Positions 1 to 10,866 are shown, counted from the first letter of the stretch. The stretch is DNA of 64,000 nt from Sipunculus nudus (GCA_026874595.1 CM049320.1:22703714-22767713); one strand, 5' to 3'. The notes: a model not told the origin generated them from the sequence alone. Numbers and translations are program-made.

Positions 1-108
1 AAATTGTTACCCTACCAATTCAAGTGCCAGTACTGTTGGGTGGATGTACCATGTTACAATTTTCACACAACATTGTAATTCTGTGGAGGAAGTACCCGTT
101 TCCGTTAC

Positions 109-137
109 TTTGAGAGCGGTTAGCGGACTCTGAGTCA
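109..137 (-). pseudogene. A-type (CARD-like) exon, 3' part, split by an insertion
   Basis: The last 29 nt of a 137-nt module A exon on the minus strand, followed by the remnant of its GTAAGG donor (here GTAACGG). The remaining 118 nt of the same exon resume at 2219-2336 after a 2081-bp insertion. The two parts sum to 147 nt, which is 137 plus a 10-bp duplication. Bases 1-108 are the usual downstream intron of the module, matching the copies at 2340-2449 and 2590-2699. Confidence 0.6.
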
Positions 138-146
138 AACATGGGG

Positions 147-300
147 TAATAGTTATAAGTAATAGTAATAGTAATAGACTGTTACAGCTTTTTCCATGTA
201 ATAGTAATAGTAACAGTAATAGACTCAAAAATTTGAGTTGTAATAGTAATAGTAATAGAAACAGAAGGCAAAGTAATAGAGTAATACATATTACTTTCTA
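147..300. repeat. (TAATAG)n array, left end of the insertion
   Basis: Interrupted runs of GTAATA/TAATAG are separated by short unique words. Reading frames across it are only tyrosine- or leucine-rich translations of the repeat. Confidence 0.85.
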
Positions 301-2060
301 TTAATTCCTGTGAGCCCCTTGATCATGAAGCATATCAGCAAATAATGCTGAACAGACTCAGTTCTTGTCCAGTATCTGCCCAGGATGTGCCTATTGTTGA
401 GGCAAGCATGGGCCAGCTGCCACATAGCTTGTGACCACTGGTGCTAATTACATAAGAGTACTGGACAGAGTAGGTCACAGCCAAATAAGTTACCTGGCAC
501 AATCTGACCTTTGATTAGTAAACCATGGATAAACAGAGGCATATTTGATGTTAAGAGACAGATAAATAGTGTGTTAATATTGTGACATGTACATCTTATC
601 TCACATCCATCAATCCATATGCATATTTTGAAATGTACCTAGATTTGTTTTCACAAGCCAGTTTGCATTTTAATCATACAGAATGCAATAACACACATTC
701 AAGAAAAATATGGAACCAGATACAGTGCAGACCCAAAATGTTCATGATAAGCTTATGGTGTTTCACTACCCATAAAATACTAAAGCCTACAATGCTATAA
801 ACTCAGACCAGTATTACAATCACTTGGATAAAGTAATACTGCAGGCATATGTATTATCTAGTTAATTTATATACATATTCTTTTAAAACTATTCTTTGAA
901 TACTTGTCTGTTAATTCATAATACCAATTTTGCAAAGATTCATTCAGTATCTAAATTTATGTTAATTTATATTTTGAAAATTAAATGAACCAATTTTTTA
1001 TGTTATTAATATATTTGATTATATAATAAATAAATAACTGTTAATATTTTATTTAATATCTGAAATTTTTATATCAAATAATTAGATCCTGTTATGTACA
1101 AAAATTTAAAGTACAAGATTGTTCAATACCAAATTTATTGTAAAAGTGATTTAAATAATAATTTATTTGTTTTGTAAAATTGATGTAAGTTTAAATCACT
1201 CTCCATATTCCTAAATTATCCCATGATTGTTTTGTTGCAATGAAGAATTGTATGCCTTAAGAATAAAAGCCATGCATGCTACCATTATTGTAAAGTTTAC
1301 CACCTCTCTGTTCACTCTCAAGATGTAATATGTGCATGATTGAATAAAACATGGCATCACATCCAAATGAACATATACACCCAAAAAGATGGGATACTTT
1401 TGTTTCCAGTTTGGTTCTTTCCAGAATCTTGACCTAAACAGTATTTTTATTGGATATATTTTTTAGGATTCGGAAACAGGACACAGCCCTACATAAATTC
1501 CTCTCCTGGTACATACATAAAGGACTGAATTGTCAGCTTTGATACTAAATAATAATATGCAATAATCATGAATAATTCTTCTGAAGACAATTTTTAGTTA
1601 CACTGAAAATCTTTATTTATTGACTATGAGAACAAAGATTAAATCTAAACTGAAGTATGTACTATAAAATAAATTTATGTGAAATATATATGAAAATAAC
1701 ATAAAATGTACAAGTATGCATATAATAATAAAAATCAATATTTTACATATGCCAGGGCCTTTACAATGGGTTGCTTTTAAATTACATCTATTCAAGAGTT
1801 CATACAATTATCTTGTAATTTCAACTTGAAACACCCCAATAACGATCACTGAGGTTTCAAAATAATAAAAAAAAAACAGAATTAAAGAAGCTGAAATAAT
1901 TAAGATCTCCAGTATCATTAGGCTTCTTGTAAATGACAGACACAGTATAAGAAAATTGTGTAGGTAACTGGATGATATAGTTGCTTTTAATATTATTATT
2001 AAAACGTGATTGTAGTGCTAGTTTATAGGACTCACGGCTGCGCAAGGTCTAGAATCCTCC
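300..2060. other. AT-rich interior of the insertion, no gene seen
   Basis: Long AT-rich stretches (about 840-1200 and 1600-2000) are visible. The longest open frames are under 75 codons, on both strands, without recognisable motifs. No structural RNA or further tandem repeat was recognised. Confidence 0.6.
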
Positions 2061-2077
2061 CATCAGTTTAAGTACAT

Positions 2078-2206
2078 GTAATAGTAATAGTAATAGTAAT
2101 AGATACCCCAGTAATAGTAATAGTAATAGAAGATAAAATGTGGTAATAGTAATAGTAATAGTAATATCAGAAATTGAAAGTAATAGTAATAGAACAACTG
2201 TAATAG
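2078..2206. repeat. (TAATAG)n array, right end of the insertion
   Basis: Four interrupted blocks of TAATAG in the same orientation as the left-end array, ending directly at ACCCCATGT. Confidence 0.85.
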
Positions 2207-2218
2207 ACCCCATGTCTG

Positions 2219-2336
2219 CTCTGAGTCATAACAACATCTTGAACCAGTTGATCCAGGATAATTGTGTTTGTCATGTCTATTTTCTCGATCAGCCATACCC
2301 TGTACTTTGTTAGAAGATTGTGGTGCGCTGAATCTT
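2219..2336 (-). pseudogene. A-type (CARD-like) exon, 5' part, split by the insertion
   Basis: This is the 5' portion of the exon interrupted at 138-2218. The acceptor tttacag precedes it at 2337-2343. The frame is open and reads EDSAHHNLLTKYRVWLIEKI and onward to VVMTQS, then runs into the inserted element. It is the same CARD helix 1-3 sequence type as the other A copies. Confidence 0.6.
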
Positions 2337-2449
2337 CTGTAAAATTGTTACCCTTTCAATTCAAGTGCTAACACTTTTGGGTGGATGTACCATGTTACAA
2401 TTATCATACAACATTGTGATTCCGTGGAGGAAGTACCCGTTTCCCTTAC

Positions 2450-2586
2450 TTTGAGAGCTGTAAGCTCACTCTGAGACATAACAACATCTTGAACCAGTTG
2501 ATCAAGGATAATTGTGTTTGTCATGTCTGTTTACTCTGTCAGTCAAACCCTGTACTTTGTTATAAGATTGCAGTGCGCTGAATCTC
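2450..2586 (-). pseudogene. A-type (CARD-like) exon with stop
   Basis: A full-length 137-nt module with tttacag acceptor and GTAAGG donor. The minus-strand frame starts like the other copies, but the conserved Trp codon is TGA (RVW becomes RV-stop), so it is not translatable through. Confidence 0.7.
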
Positions 2587-2699
2587 CTGTAAAATTGTTA
2601 CCCTAACAACTGAAGTGAAAACTCTTTCGGCAGGATGTACGATGTTACAATTATCACACAACATTCTAATTCTGTGGAGGAAGTACCCGTTTCCCTTAC

Positions 2700-2836
2700 T
2701 TTTAGAGATACAAGCTGACTCTTAGTCATAACAACATCCTGAACAAGTTGATCGAGGATTATTGTGTTTGTCACGTCTATTTTCTCGATCAGCCATACCC
2801 TGTACTTTGTTATAAGATTGTGGTGCGCTGAATCTC
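2700..2836 (-). CDS. A-type (CARD-like) exon, intact frame
   Basis: A 137-nt exon: two bases complete a codon, then 45 open codons, ending in phase 0 at a GTAAGG donor. The acceptor is ttatag. The translation contains KYRVWLIEKIDVTNTIILDQ followed by LVQDVVMTKSQL. That is the Leu/Arg-rich pattern of CARD helices H1-H3, with the helix 2-3 turn at D-V-V-M-T. It is one of the few open copies in the left 250-bp array. No expression evidence is available, and it may be a fossil. Confidence 0.45.
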
Positions 2837-2981
2837 CTATAAATTGTTACCCTACCAATTCAAGTGCTAACACTTTTGGCTGGATGTACCATGGATGTAC
2901 CATGTTACAATTATTAAATTGTATTTTTACAATTTTCATACAACATTGTAATTCTGTGGAGTAAGTACCCGTTTCCCTTAC

Positions 2982-3118
2982 TTTGAGAGCGGTTAGCTGA
3001 CTCTGAGTCATAACATCATCTTGAACCAGTCGGTCGAGGGTTATTGTGTTTGTCATGTCTATTTACTCTATCAGCCAAACCCTGTACTTTGTTATAAGAT
3101 TTCAGTGCACTGAATCTC
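2982..3118 (-). pseudogene. A-type (CARD-like) exon with stop
   Basis: A full-length 137-nt module with the donor kept. The acceptor has changed to ttacaag. The frame is stopped early (CAC TGA after DSV). Confidence 0.65.
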
Positions 3119-3231
3119 TTGTAAAATTGTTACCCTGTCAATTCAAGTGCTAACACTTTCCGGTGGATGTACCATGTTACAATTATCACCCAACATTGTA
3201 ATTCTGTGGAGGAAGTGCCAGTTTCCCTTAC

Positions 3232-3342
3232 TTTGAGAGCAACAACCGGACTCCAAGTCATCACTCTATCCCAAACCAGTTGATCAAGTATTGGTGTGTT
3301 CGTCACGTCTATCTTTTCGAACAACCATACCCTTTTCTTTGG
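3232..3342 (-). pseudogene. A-type (CARD-like) exon, 5' end deleted
   Basis: The 3' and central part of module A is present (FEKIDVTNTPILDQLV is readable). The first part of the exon and its acceptor are replaced at about 3342 by sequence normally found further upstream in the unit (GTGCTTACACTTAACAAG). This looks like a deletion junction. Confidence 0.6.
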
Positions 3343-4041
3343 TGCTTACACTTAACAAGAATGCTAGACAGAGACACAAGCATCAGTCGCATGATCTTCT
3401 TTTCAGCAAGGTTATGGTCGTCTAACTTTATCAGATACTTTGCATCTTCAAAATCTACAAACAATAAAATAAGACATGAATCAACCAGAAAGCACTCTTA
3501 CCTGTGGTACATTTGATCTGTATCTATTACACCATACACTCCTCACGAGCAGTTATATATGCAATAGTTTCAGGCCTACTTCACATTAACCACTGCTTTA
3601 ACAAGTTTTAAGGTTAAAACACCAGGTATGGTACAGGGCTAAGAATCAGACCAATAAGAGTGGGATGTCGAGGATGTAAAATGCACAATCAATACACAAT
3701 GCATTACCACCCTCTCATTGGTCTTATTACATTTTTTTTGCTCCATGTGAGACTTTAAGGCAGGAGAATCAAAGTAAAAATGGATTGGATCTGGAACAAA
3801 TGCAAGGTATAAACGATGCACATGATATGAAAATGGATCATTACAAGTGCTGTACTATATAGAATTGCAAACAGAGACACATTAAATAATTACACATACA
3901 AATCAAATATCAAGTATTACATGTGATATTATCCCCTTACACAATGTATTATAAAAGTATAATAGGCGATGTTAAAAATCTTTCAAATACAGGAAAAGCC
4001 TATATTTCAATTGCACAACGATAATGTAAACAGGCGCATTT
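3343..4041. repeat. Spacer block S of the 1.7-kb unit, first copy
   Basis: A diverged first copy of the noncoding spacer found in every later unit, with landmarks AGAAAGCACTC, CACTCCTCACGAG, AATGGATTGGATCT and ACAATG(T/G)ATTATAAA. No supported reading frame. It contains the foldback at 3648-3724. Confidence 0.7.
3648..3724. repeat. 77-nt foldback with 13-bp arms
   Basis: AGACCAATAAGAG at 3648-3660 pairs with CTCTCATTGGTCT at 3712-3724, with one mismatch. The same segment, more diverged, is kept in the spacer copies near 11858-11930, 19645-19717, 30756-30826 and 37255-37327. All other spacer copies lack its right arm. Confidence 0.65.
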
Positions 4042-4317
4042 TCAACACTTACCAATTAGTAATTCATCTGCAGTGTCCCTTCTTGCCTTCCCCTCGCGAC
4101 TTATAAATTCTGGATCTTTTTGTGCAGTGATTGAAACATTTTGCACCAGATACTTGCAATCACAAGTCAAGCAGAATATATACGAAGACTCTGAGACCAG
4201 TTGATCAAGGATAAGTGTTTTCATCACGTCGATCTTCTCGATCAACCATACCCTGTTCTTCTTTATAAGTCTGTGTTGCACTTTAGCTCTTGTAAAATTA
4301 ACACCCCATCTATTCAA
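4042..4317 (-). CDS. A1-B fused open frame (CARD-like exon joined to exon B)
   Basis: An open frame of 91 codons on the minus strand. Its first part is an A variant (KKNRVWLIEKIDVMKTLIL). It lacks the usual A tail and donor and runs directly through the acceptor region of module B (tgattgcaag) into B itself at 4053-4153. B is intact here and ends KARRDTADELLIG at a GTAAGTG donor. If spliced, only the B part would be exonic, since the A1-B gap is too short for an intron. The same A1-B arrangement recurs in most 1.7-kb units, usually with a stop or frameshift in B. Confidence 0.45.
   Translation of the reverse strand: MNRWGVNFTRAKVQHRLIKKNRVWLIEKIDVMKTLILDQLVSESSYIFCLTCDCKYLVQNVSITAQKDPEFISREGKARRDTADELLIGKC
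4053..4153 (-). CDS. B-type exon, intact
   Basis: A 101-nt exon with acceptor gattgcaag and donor GTAAGTG. It reads YLVQNVSITAQKDPEF, then REGKARRDTADELLI, with one leftover G. That G plus the two leading bases of exon A makes a glycine codon, so B-to-A splicing is in phase while A-to-B is not. The Lys/Arg-rich stretch followed by ADELLI resembles the K-A-R-x-L-L-D-E-L helix of CARD-type folds, but this is weak. It is one of three copies with an uninterrupted KARRDTADELLIG. Confidence 0.4.
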
Positions 4318-4968
4318 GTGCTAACACTAAACAAGAATGTAGACAGAGAAACTCACATATCAGTCACATGATCTTTTTACCAGCAGGGGTATGGCTGTTA
4401 AACTTTACAAGGCCTATATTGCAATTACATAAGAGTTATTTTAAACATGTGCAGTTTCAGCACCTACCACTTAATGACTCATCTTCAGTGTCCTTTACTT
4501 TCCTTCCCCTCGCGATTAACAACTCCTGGAACTTTTTGTGCAGTGATTGAAACATTTTGCACCAGATACCTGCAATCAGTCATGTAGAATATTCACAATG
4601 AAGTAGAATGTGATATAATGCAGATGATAAGCCTGGTCATCCGCTTTCTCATAAGAAAGAGACCTTTTGTCTGTATCAGTGTGGCGAGCAGCAGAAATGA
4701 AGCAAGAATACACATAGAATATGCTCAGCTTTCATTTGATGTGCGTCAGGCATGCGGTGGGCATAAATCATGTGCGTCGGGATTAAACTTGGCATGCACA
4801 CTGCTTACACAATTCATATTGCCCTAATATGCAATGGATGCACTGAATCTGTACTTTCTTACAATAATGTCATAATTATCTTATATATCTAGTTTTAGGG
4901 TGGATTTACCATGTAACAATTATCACACAACATTGTTATACTGTGGATGAAGTACCAGTTTTCCTTAC

Positions 4969-5105
4969 TTTGAGAGCAGTTAGTTGAGTCTGAGATATAA
5001 CACCATCCTGAATCAGTTGAACAAGGATAAGTGTGTTGGTCATGTCGATCCTCTCAATCAGCCATACCCTGTTCTTTGTTATTAGTGTGTGCTGCGCTGA
5101 ATCTC
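4969..5105 (-). CDS. A2 (CARD-like) exon, intact
   Basis: Reference copy of the A2 subtype. The 137 nt are preceded by ttttacag and followed by GTAAGG. It starts with two bases completing a codon, then 45 open codons, and exits in phase 0. It reads DSAQHTLITKNRVWLIERID, then MTNTLILVQLIQDGVISQTQ. The pattern L-x2-KNRVxL-x11-L-x2-L-x3-G-V-x-S matches CARD helices H1-H3 as in caspase-2 and caspase-9 prodomains (family knowledge). Helices 4-6 are not encoded in this exon and would have to come from another. The spliced partner is unknown. The intron after it opens with a stop within about ten codons, which favours use of the donor. Confidence 0.5.
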
Positions 5106-5757
5106 CTGTAAAATTGATACGCTATCATTTCATGTCTAACATTGAACTCAAATGTAGACAGAGACACACATGTATAAGTCACATAATGTTCCTACGAGCA
5201 AGGGTATGGCCATTATACTTTACCAGATACCTTGCTTCATCTACAACTATAAACACTTAAATAACACATGAATCAAATAGAAAGCACTCACATCTGTGGT
5301 ATATTTGAACTGTACCTTATGCACCATACACTCCTCACGAGTGGTTATACATGCAGGAGCTCAGGCCTACTTCATTTTAACTACTGCCTTTAAAAGATTT
5401 TAGGGGTTTTGACACGAGGGATTGCACAGGGCTTAGAATCAGACCAACAAGAGGGGGGTATGGAGGATGTAAAATCAAAGTTAAAATGGATTGGATCTTG
5501 AACAATTGCAAGGTATAACTGATGCACAAGGAATGATAATAGATCATTACAAGTGCAGTACTAAAATGAATTGCCAACAAAGACACATTAAACAATCACA
5601 CATAGAAATAAAATATCAAGTAATGCATGTGATATTATCCCTTTACACAATGGATTATAAATGTTAATTGGAGATGTTAAATAACCTTTCAAATACAGAC
5701 AAGGCCTATATTTTAATTGCATAACGATAATGTAAACAGGTGCATTTTCAACACTTC
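5106..5757. repeat. Spacer block S of the 1.7-kb unit (typical copy)
   Basis: About 650 bp between A2 and the next B-A1 pair, repeated in all units with only a few per cent change. It contains short open frames on both strands (for example minus 5377-5595) whose sequences are conserved only because the DNA is. No domain is recognised. The right arm of the foldback seen at 3712-3724 is missing here. Confidence 0.7.
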
Positions 5758-6025
5758 AACTAAGTAATTCATCTGCATTATCTTATTCTTGCCTTCCCCT
5801 AGCGACTAACAACTTCTGGAACTTTTTGTGCAGTGATTGAAACATTTTGCACCAGATACCTGCAATCAAAAGTCATGCAGAATATATAGGAAGACTCTGA
5901 GACCAGTTGGTCAAGGATAAGTGTTTTCATCACGTCGATCTTCTCGATCAACCATACCCTGTTCTCTTTTTATAGGTCTGTGTTGCACTTTAGCTCTTGT
6001 AAAATTAATACCCCATCTATTCAAG
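5758..6025 (-). pseudogene. A1-B pair with stop in B
   Basis: Same layout as 4042-4317, but module B has CGCTAGGGG where other copies have CGCGAGGGG, giving an in-frame TAG. The A1 part also carries an extra T near 5966 (GTTCTCTTTTTATAGG). The TAG is shared by the copies near 9212, 13590, 26450, 28115 and 35000. Confidence 0.55.
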
Positions 6026-6677
6026 TGCTAACACTAAACAAGAATGTAGACAGAGAAACTCACGTATCAGTCACATGATCTTTTTACCAGCAGGGGTATG
6101 GCTGTTAAACTTTACAAGGCCTATATTGCAATTACATAAAAGTTATTTTAAACACGTGCAGTTTCAGCACCTACCACTTAATGACTCATCTTCAGTGTCC
6201 TTTACTTTCCTTCCCCTCGCGATTAACAACTTCTGGAACTTTTTTTCTGCAGTGATTGAAACATTTTGCACCAGATACCTGCAATCAGTCATGTAGAATA
6301 TTCACAATGAAGTAGAATGTGATATAATGCAGATGATAAGCCTGGTCATCCGCTTTCTCATAAGAGAGAGACCTTTTGTCTGTATCAGTGTGGCGAGCAG
6401 CAGAAATGAAGCAAGAATACACATAGAATATGCTCAGCTTTCATTTGATGTGCGTCAGGCATGCGGTGGGCATAAATCATGTGCGTCGGGATTAAACTTG
6501 GCATGCACACTGCTTACACAATTCATATTGCCCTAATATGCAATGGATGCACTGAATCTGTACTTTCTTACAATAATGTCATAATTATCTTAAATATCTA
6601 GTTTTAGGGTGGATTTACCATGTAACAATTATCACACAACATTGTTATACTGTGGATGAAGTACCAGTTTTCCTTAC

Positions 6678-6814
6678 TTTGAGAGCAGTTAGTTGAGTCT
6701 GAGATATAACACCATCCTGAATCAGTTGAACAAGGATAAGTGTGTTGGTCATGTCGATCCTCTCAATCAACCATACCCTGTTCTTTGTTATTAGTGTGTG
6801 CTGCGCTGAATCTC
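6678..6814 (-). CDS. A2 (CARD-like) exon, intact
   Basis: Near-identical to the exon at 4969-5105. The frame is open, and acceptor tttacag and donor GTAAGG are kept. Confidence 0.5.
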
Positions 6815-7486
6815 CTGTAAAATTGATACGCTATCATTTCATGTCTAACATTGAACTCGAATGTAGACAGAGACACACATGTATAAGTCACGTAATGTTC
6901 CTACGAGCAAGGGTAAGGCTGTTATACTTTACCAGATACCTTGCTTCATCTACAACTATAAACACTTAAATAACACATGAATCAGATAGAAAGCACTCAC
7001 ATCGTTGGTATATTTGAACTGTACCTAATGCACCATACACTCCTCACGAGTGGTTATACATGCAGGAGCTCAGGCCTACTTCATTTTAACTACTGCCTTT
7101 AAAAGATTTTAGGGGTTTTGACACGAGGGATTGCACAGGGCTTAGAATCAGACCAACAAGAGTGGGGTATGGAGGATGTAAAATCAAAGTTAAAATGGAT
7201 TGGATCTTGAACAATTGCAAGGTATAACTGATGCACAAGGAATGATAATAGATAATTACAAGTGCAGTACTAAAATGAATTGCCAACAGAGACACATTAA
7301 AAAATCACACATAGAAATAAAATATCAAGTAATGCATGTGATATTATCCCTTTACACAATGGATTATAAATGTTAATTGAAGATGTTAAATAACCTTTCA
7401 AATACAGACAAGGCCTATATTTTAATTGCATAACGATAATGTAAACAGGTGCTTTTTCAACACTTCAACTAAGTAATTCATCTGGC

Positions 7487-7732
7487 TTATCTTATTCTTG
7501 CCTTTCCCAAGCGACTAACAACTTCTGGAACTTTTTGTGCAGTGATTGAAACATTTTGCACCAGATACCTGCAATCAAAAGTCATGCAGAATATATACAA
7601 AGACTCTGAGACCAGTTGGTCAAGGATAAGTGTTTTCATCACGTCGATCTTCTTGATCAACCATACCCTGTTCTTCTTTATAAGTCTGTGTTGCACTTTA
7701 GCTCTTGTAAAATTAATACCCCATCTATTCAA
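7487..7732 (-). pseudogene. A1-B pair, frameshifted B
   Basis: 81 open codons joining A1 (KKNRVWLIKKIDVMKTLIL) to B. After VVSR the frame shifts to LGKARIR and stops, so the KARRDTADELLIG end is lost. The copies at 16978-17223 and 23055-23300 carry the same change. Confidence 0.5.
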
Positions 7733-8382
7733 GTGCTAACACTAAACAAGAATGTAGACAGAGAAACTCACGTATCAGTCACATGATCTTTTTACCAGCA
7801 GGGGTATGGCTGTTAAACTTTACAAGGCCTATATTGCAATTACATAAAAGTTATTTTAAACACGTGCAGTTTCAGCACCTACCACTTAATGACTCATCTT
7901 CAGTGTCCTTTACTTTCCTTCCCCTCGCAATTACCAACTTCTGAACTTTTTCTGCAGTGATTGAAACATTTTGCACCAGATACCTGCAATCAGTCATGCA
8001 GAATATTCACAATGAAGTAGAACGTGATATAATGCAGATGATAAGCCTGGTCATCTGCTTTCTCATAAGAAAGAGACCTTTTGTCTGCATCAGTGTGGCG
8101 AGCAGCAGAAATGAAGCAAGAATACACATAGAATATGCTCAGTTTTCATTTGATGTGCGTCAGGCATGCTGTTGGCATAAATCATGTGCGTCAGGATTAA
8201 ACTTGGCATGCACACTGCTTACACAATTCATATTGCCCTAATTTGCAATGGATGCACTGAATCTGTACTTTCTTACAATTATGTCATAATTATCTTATAT
8301 ATCTAGTTTTAGGGTGGATTTACCATGTAACAATTATCACACAACATTGTTATTCTGTGGATGAAGTACCAGTTTTCCTTAT

Positions 8383-8519
8383 TTTGAGAGCAGTTAGTTG
8401 AGTCTGAGATACAACACCATCCTGAATCAGTTGAACAAGGATAAGTGTGTTGGTCATGTCGATCCTCTCAATCAACCATACCCTGTTCTTTGTTATTAGT
8501 GTGTGCTGCGCTGAATCTC
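8383..8519 (-). pseudogene. A2 (CARD-like) exon, open frame but donor lost
   Basis: All 45 codons are open (GVVS instead of GVIS). The donor GT has become AT (plus strand ccttat before tttgagag), so normal splicing after this copy is not expected. The exons at 12753 and 23951 share this loss. Confidence 0.55.
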
Positions 8520-9689
8520 CTGTAAAATTGATACGCTATCATTTCATGTCTAACATTGAACTCGAATGTAGACAGAGACACACATGTATAAGTCATGAAT
8601 GTTCCTACGAGCAAGGGTACGGCTGTTACACTTTATCAGATACCTTGCTTCATCTACAACTATAAACACTTAAATAACACATGAATCAAATAGAAAGCAC
8701 TCACATCTGTGGTATATTTGAACTGTACCTAATGCACCATACACTCCTCACGAGTGGTTATACATGCAGGAGCTCAGGCCTACTTCATTTTAACTACTGC
8801 CTTGAAAAGATTTTAGGGGTTTTGACACGAGGGATCGCACAGGGCTTAGAATCAGACCAACAAGAGTGGGGTATAGAGGATGAAAAATCAAAGTTAAAAT
8901 GGATTGGATCTTGAACAATTGCAAGGTATAACTGATGCACAAGGAATGATAATAGATAATTGCAAGTGCAGTACTAAAATGAATTGCAAACAGAGACACA
9001 TTAAAAAATCACACATAGAAATAAAATATCAAGTAATGCATGTGATATTATCCCTTTACACAATGGATTATAAATGTTAATTGGAGATGTTAAATAACCT
9101 TTCAAATACAGACAAGGCCTATATTTTAATTGCATAACGATAATGTAAACAGGTGCATTTTCAACACTTCAACTAAGTAATTCATCTGGCTTATCTTATT
9201 CTTGCCTTCCCCTAGCGACTAACAACTTCTGGAACTTTTTGTGCAGTGATTGAAACATTTTGCACCAGATACCTGCAATTAAAAGTCTTGCGGAATATTT
9301 ACGAAGACTCTGAGACCAGTTGGTCAAGGATAAGTGTTTTCATCACGTCGATCTTCTTGATCAACCATACCCTGTTCTTCTTTATAAGTCTGTGTTGCAC
9401 TGTAGCTCTTGTAAAATTAATACCCCATCTATTCAAGTGCAAACACTAAACAAGAATGTAGACAGAGAAACTCACGTATCAGTCGCATGATCTTTTTACC
9501 AGCAGGGGTATGGCTGTTAAACTTGACAAGGCCTATTTTGCAAATACATAAAAGTTATTTAAACACGTGCAGTTTCAGCACTGACCACTAAATGATTAAT
9601 CTGCAGTGTCATTTTCTTGCCTTCCCCTCGCAACTAACAACTTTTGGAACTTTTTGTGCAGTGATTCAAACATTTTGCATCAGATACCG

Positions 9690-9890
9690 TCAATAAAAAA
9701 TCATGCAGAATATACACGTAGACTCTGAGACCAGTTGGTCAAGGATTAGTGTTTTCATCATGTTGATCTTCTCGATCAACCATACCCTGTTCTTCCTTAT
9801 AAGTCTGTGTTGCACTGTAGCTCTTGTAGGCATGCTGTGGGCATAAATCATCAGTCTGGAATCAACTTGGCATGCAGACTGCTTACACAA
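9690..9890 (-). pseudogene. A1' variant fused to downstream block
   Basis: 66 open codons. The A1 motif (RKNRVWLIEKINMMKTLIL) is preceded not by the usual acceptor intron but by sequence normally near the 3' end of the unit (the CAAGTTGATTCCAGAC and GCATGCTGTGGGC block). It is a deletion junction inside the unit and explains the shorter 1665-bp unit class. Copies lie at 17477-17677, 25259-25459, 26924-27124, 28589-28789 and 35476-35676. Confidence 0.5.
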
Positions 9891-10046
9891 TTCGTATTGC
9901 CCTAATATGCAATGGATGCACTGAATCTGTACTTTCTTACAATAATGTCATAATTATCTTATATATCTAGTTTTAGGGTGGATTTACCATGTAACAATTA
10001 TCACACAACGTTGTTATTCTGTGGATGAAGTACCAGTTTTCCTTAC

Positions 10047-10183
10047 TTTGAGAGCAGTTAGTTGAGTCTGAGATATAACACCATCATGAATCAGTTGAAC
10101 AAGGATAAGTGTGTTGGTCATGTCGATCCTCTCAATCAACCATACCCTGTTCTTTGTTATTAGTGTGTGCTGCGCTGAATCTC
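10047..10183 (-). CDS. A2 (CARD-like) exon, intact
   Basis: The 45-codon frame is open, with LIHDGVIS in place of LIQDGVIS. Splice sites are kept. The copy at 17834-17970 has the same Gln-to-His change, consistent with block duplication. Confidence 0.5.
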
Positions 10184-10866
10184 CTGTAAAATTGAAACGC
10201 TATCATTTCATGTCTAACATTGAACTCGAATGTAGACAGAGACACACATGTATAAGTCACGTAATGTTCCTACGAGCAAGGGTACGGCCGTTATACTTTA
10301 TCAGATACCTTGCTTCATCTACAACTATAAACACTTAAATAACACATGAATCAAATAGAAAGCACTCACATCTGTAGTATATTTGAACTGTACCTAATGC
10401 ACCATACACTCCTCACGAGTGGTTATACATGCAGGAGCTCAGGCCTACTTCATTTTAACTACTGCCTTGAAAAGATTTTAGGGGTTTTGACACGAGGGAT
10501 TGCACAGGGCTTAGAATCAGACCAACAAGAGTGGGGTATAGAGGATGTAAAATCAAAGTTAAAATGGATTGGATCTTGAACAATTGCAAGGTATAACTGA
10601 TGCACAGGGAATGATAATAGATAATTGCAAGTGCAGTACTAAAATGAATTGCAAACAGAGACACATTAAAAAATCACACATAGAAATAAAATATCAAGTA
10701 ATGCATGTGATATTATCCCTTTTCTACAATGGATTATAAATGTTAATTGGAGATGTTAAATAACCTTTCAAATACAGACAAGGCCTATATTTTAATTGCA
10801 TAACGATAATGTAAACAGGTGCATTTTCAACACTTCAACTAAGTAATTCATCTGCATTATCTTATC

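Larger units (their letters stand above)
138..2218. mobile_element. 2081-bp insertion with 10-bp target duplication and TAATAG-rich ends
   Basis: Host sequence CTCTGAGTCA is present on both sides (128-137 and 2219-2228), and removing one copy restores an exact 137-nt A exon. Just inside the boundaries are inverted ACATGGGGT (139-147) and ACCCCATGT (2207-2215). Next to both ends lie arrays of the hexamer TAATAG in the same orientation. The interior is AT rich and I find no transposase-like reading frame, so the element would be non-autonomous. A 10-bp target duplication with short inverted ends is compatible with Mutator-like elements (family knowledge). The superfamily is inference. Confidence 0.6.
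2340..3342 (-). repeat. Tandem array of module A, about 250-bp period
   Basis: Exon A starts at plus coordinates 2450, 2700, 2982 and 3232 (spacings 250, 282 and 250). Each unit is a 137-nt exon plus an intron of about 113 nt. The 282-bp unit carries a short internal duplication near 2889-2940 (GGATGTACCATG repeated, with ACAATT). In this part of the array A occurs without module B. Confidence 0.85.

Noticed and set aside
2063-2296. 77-codon frame rich in Tyr and Leu
   Set aside because: It is mostly the translation of (TAATAG)n joined to the start of an A exon.
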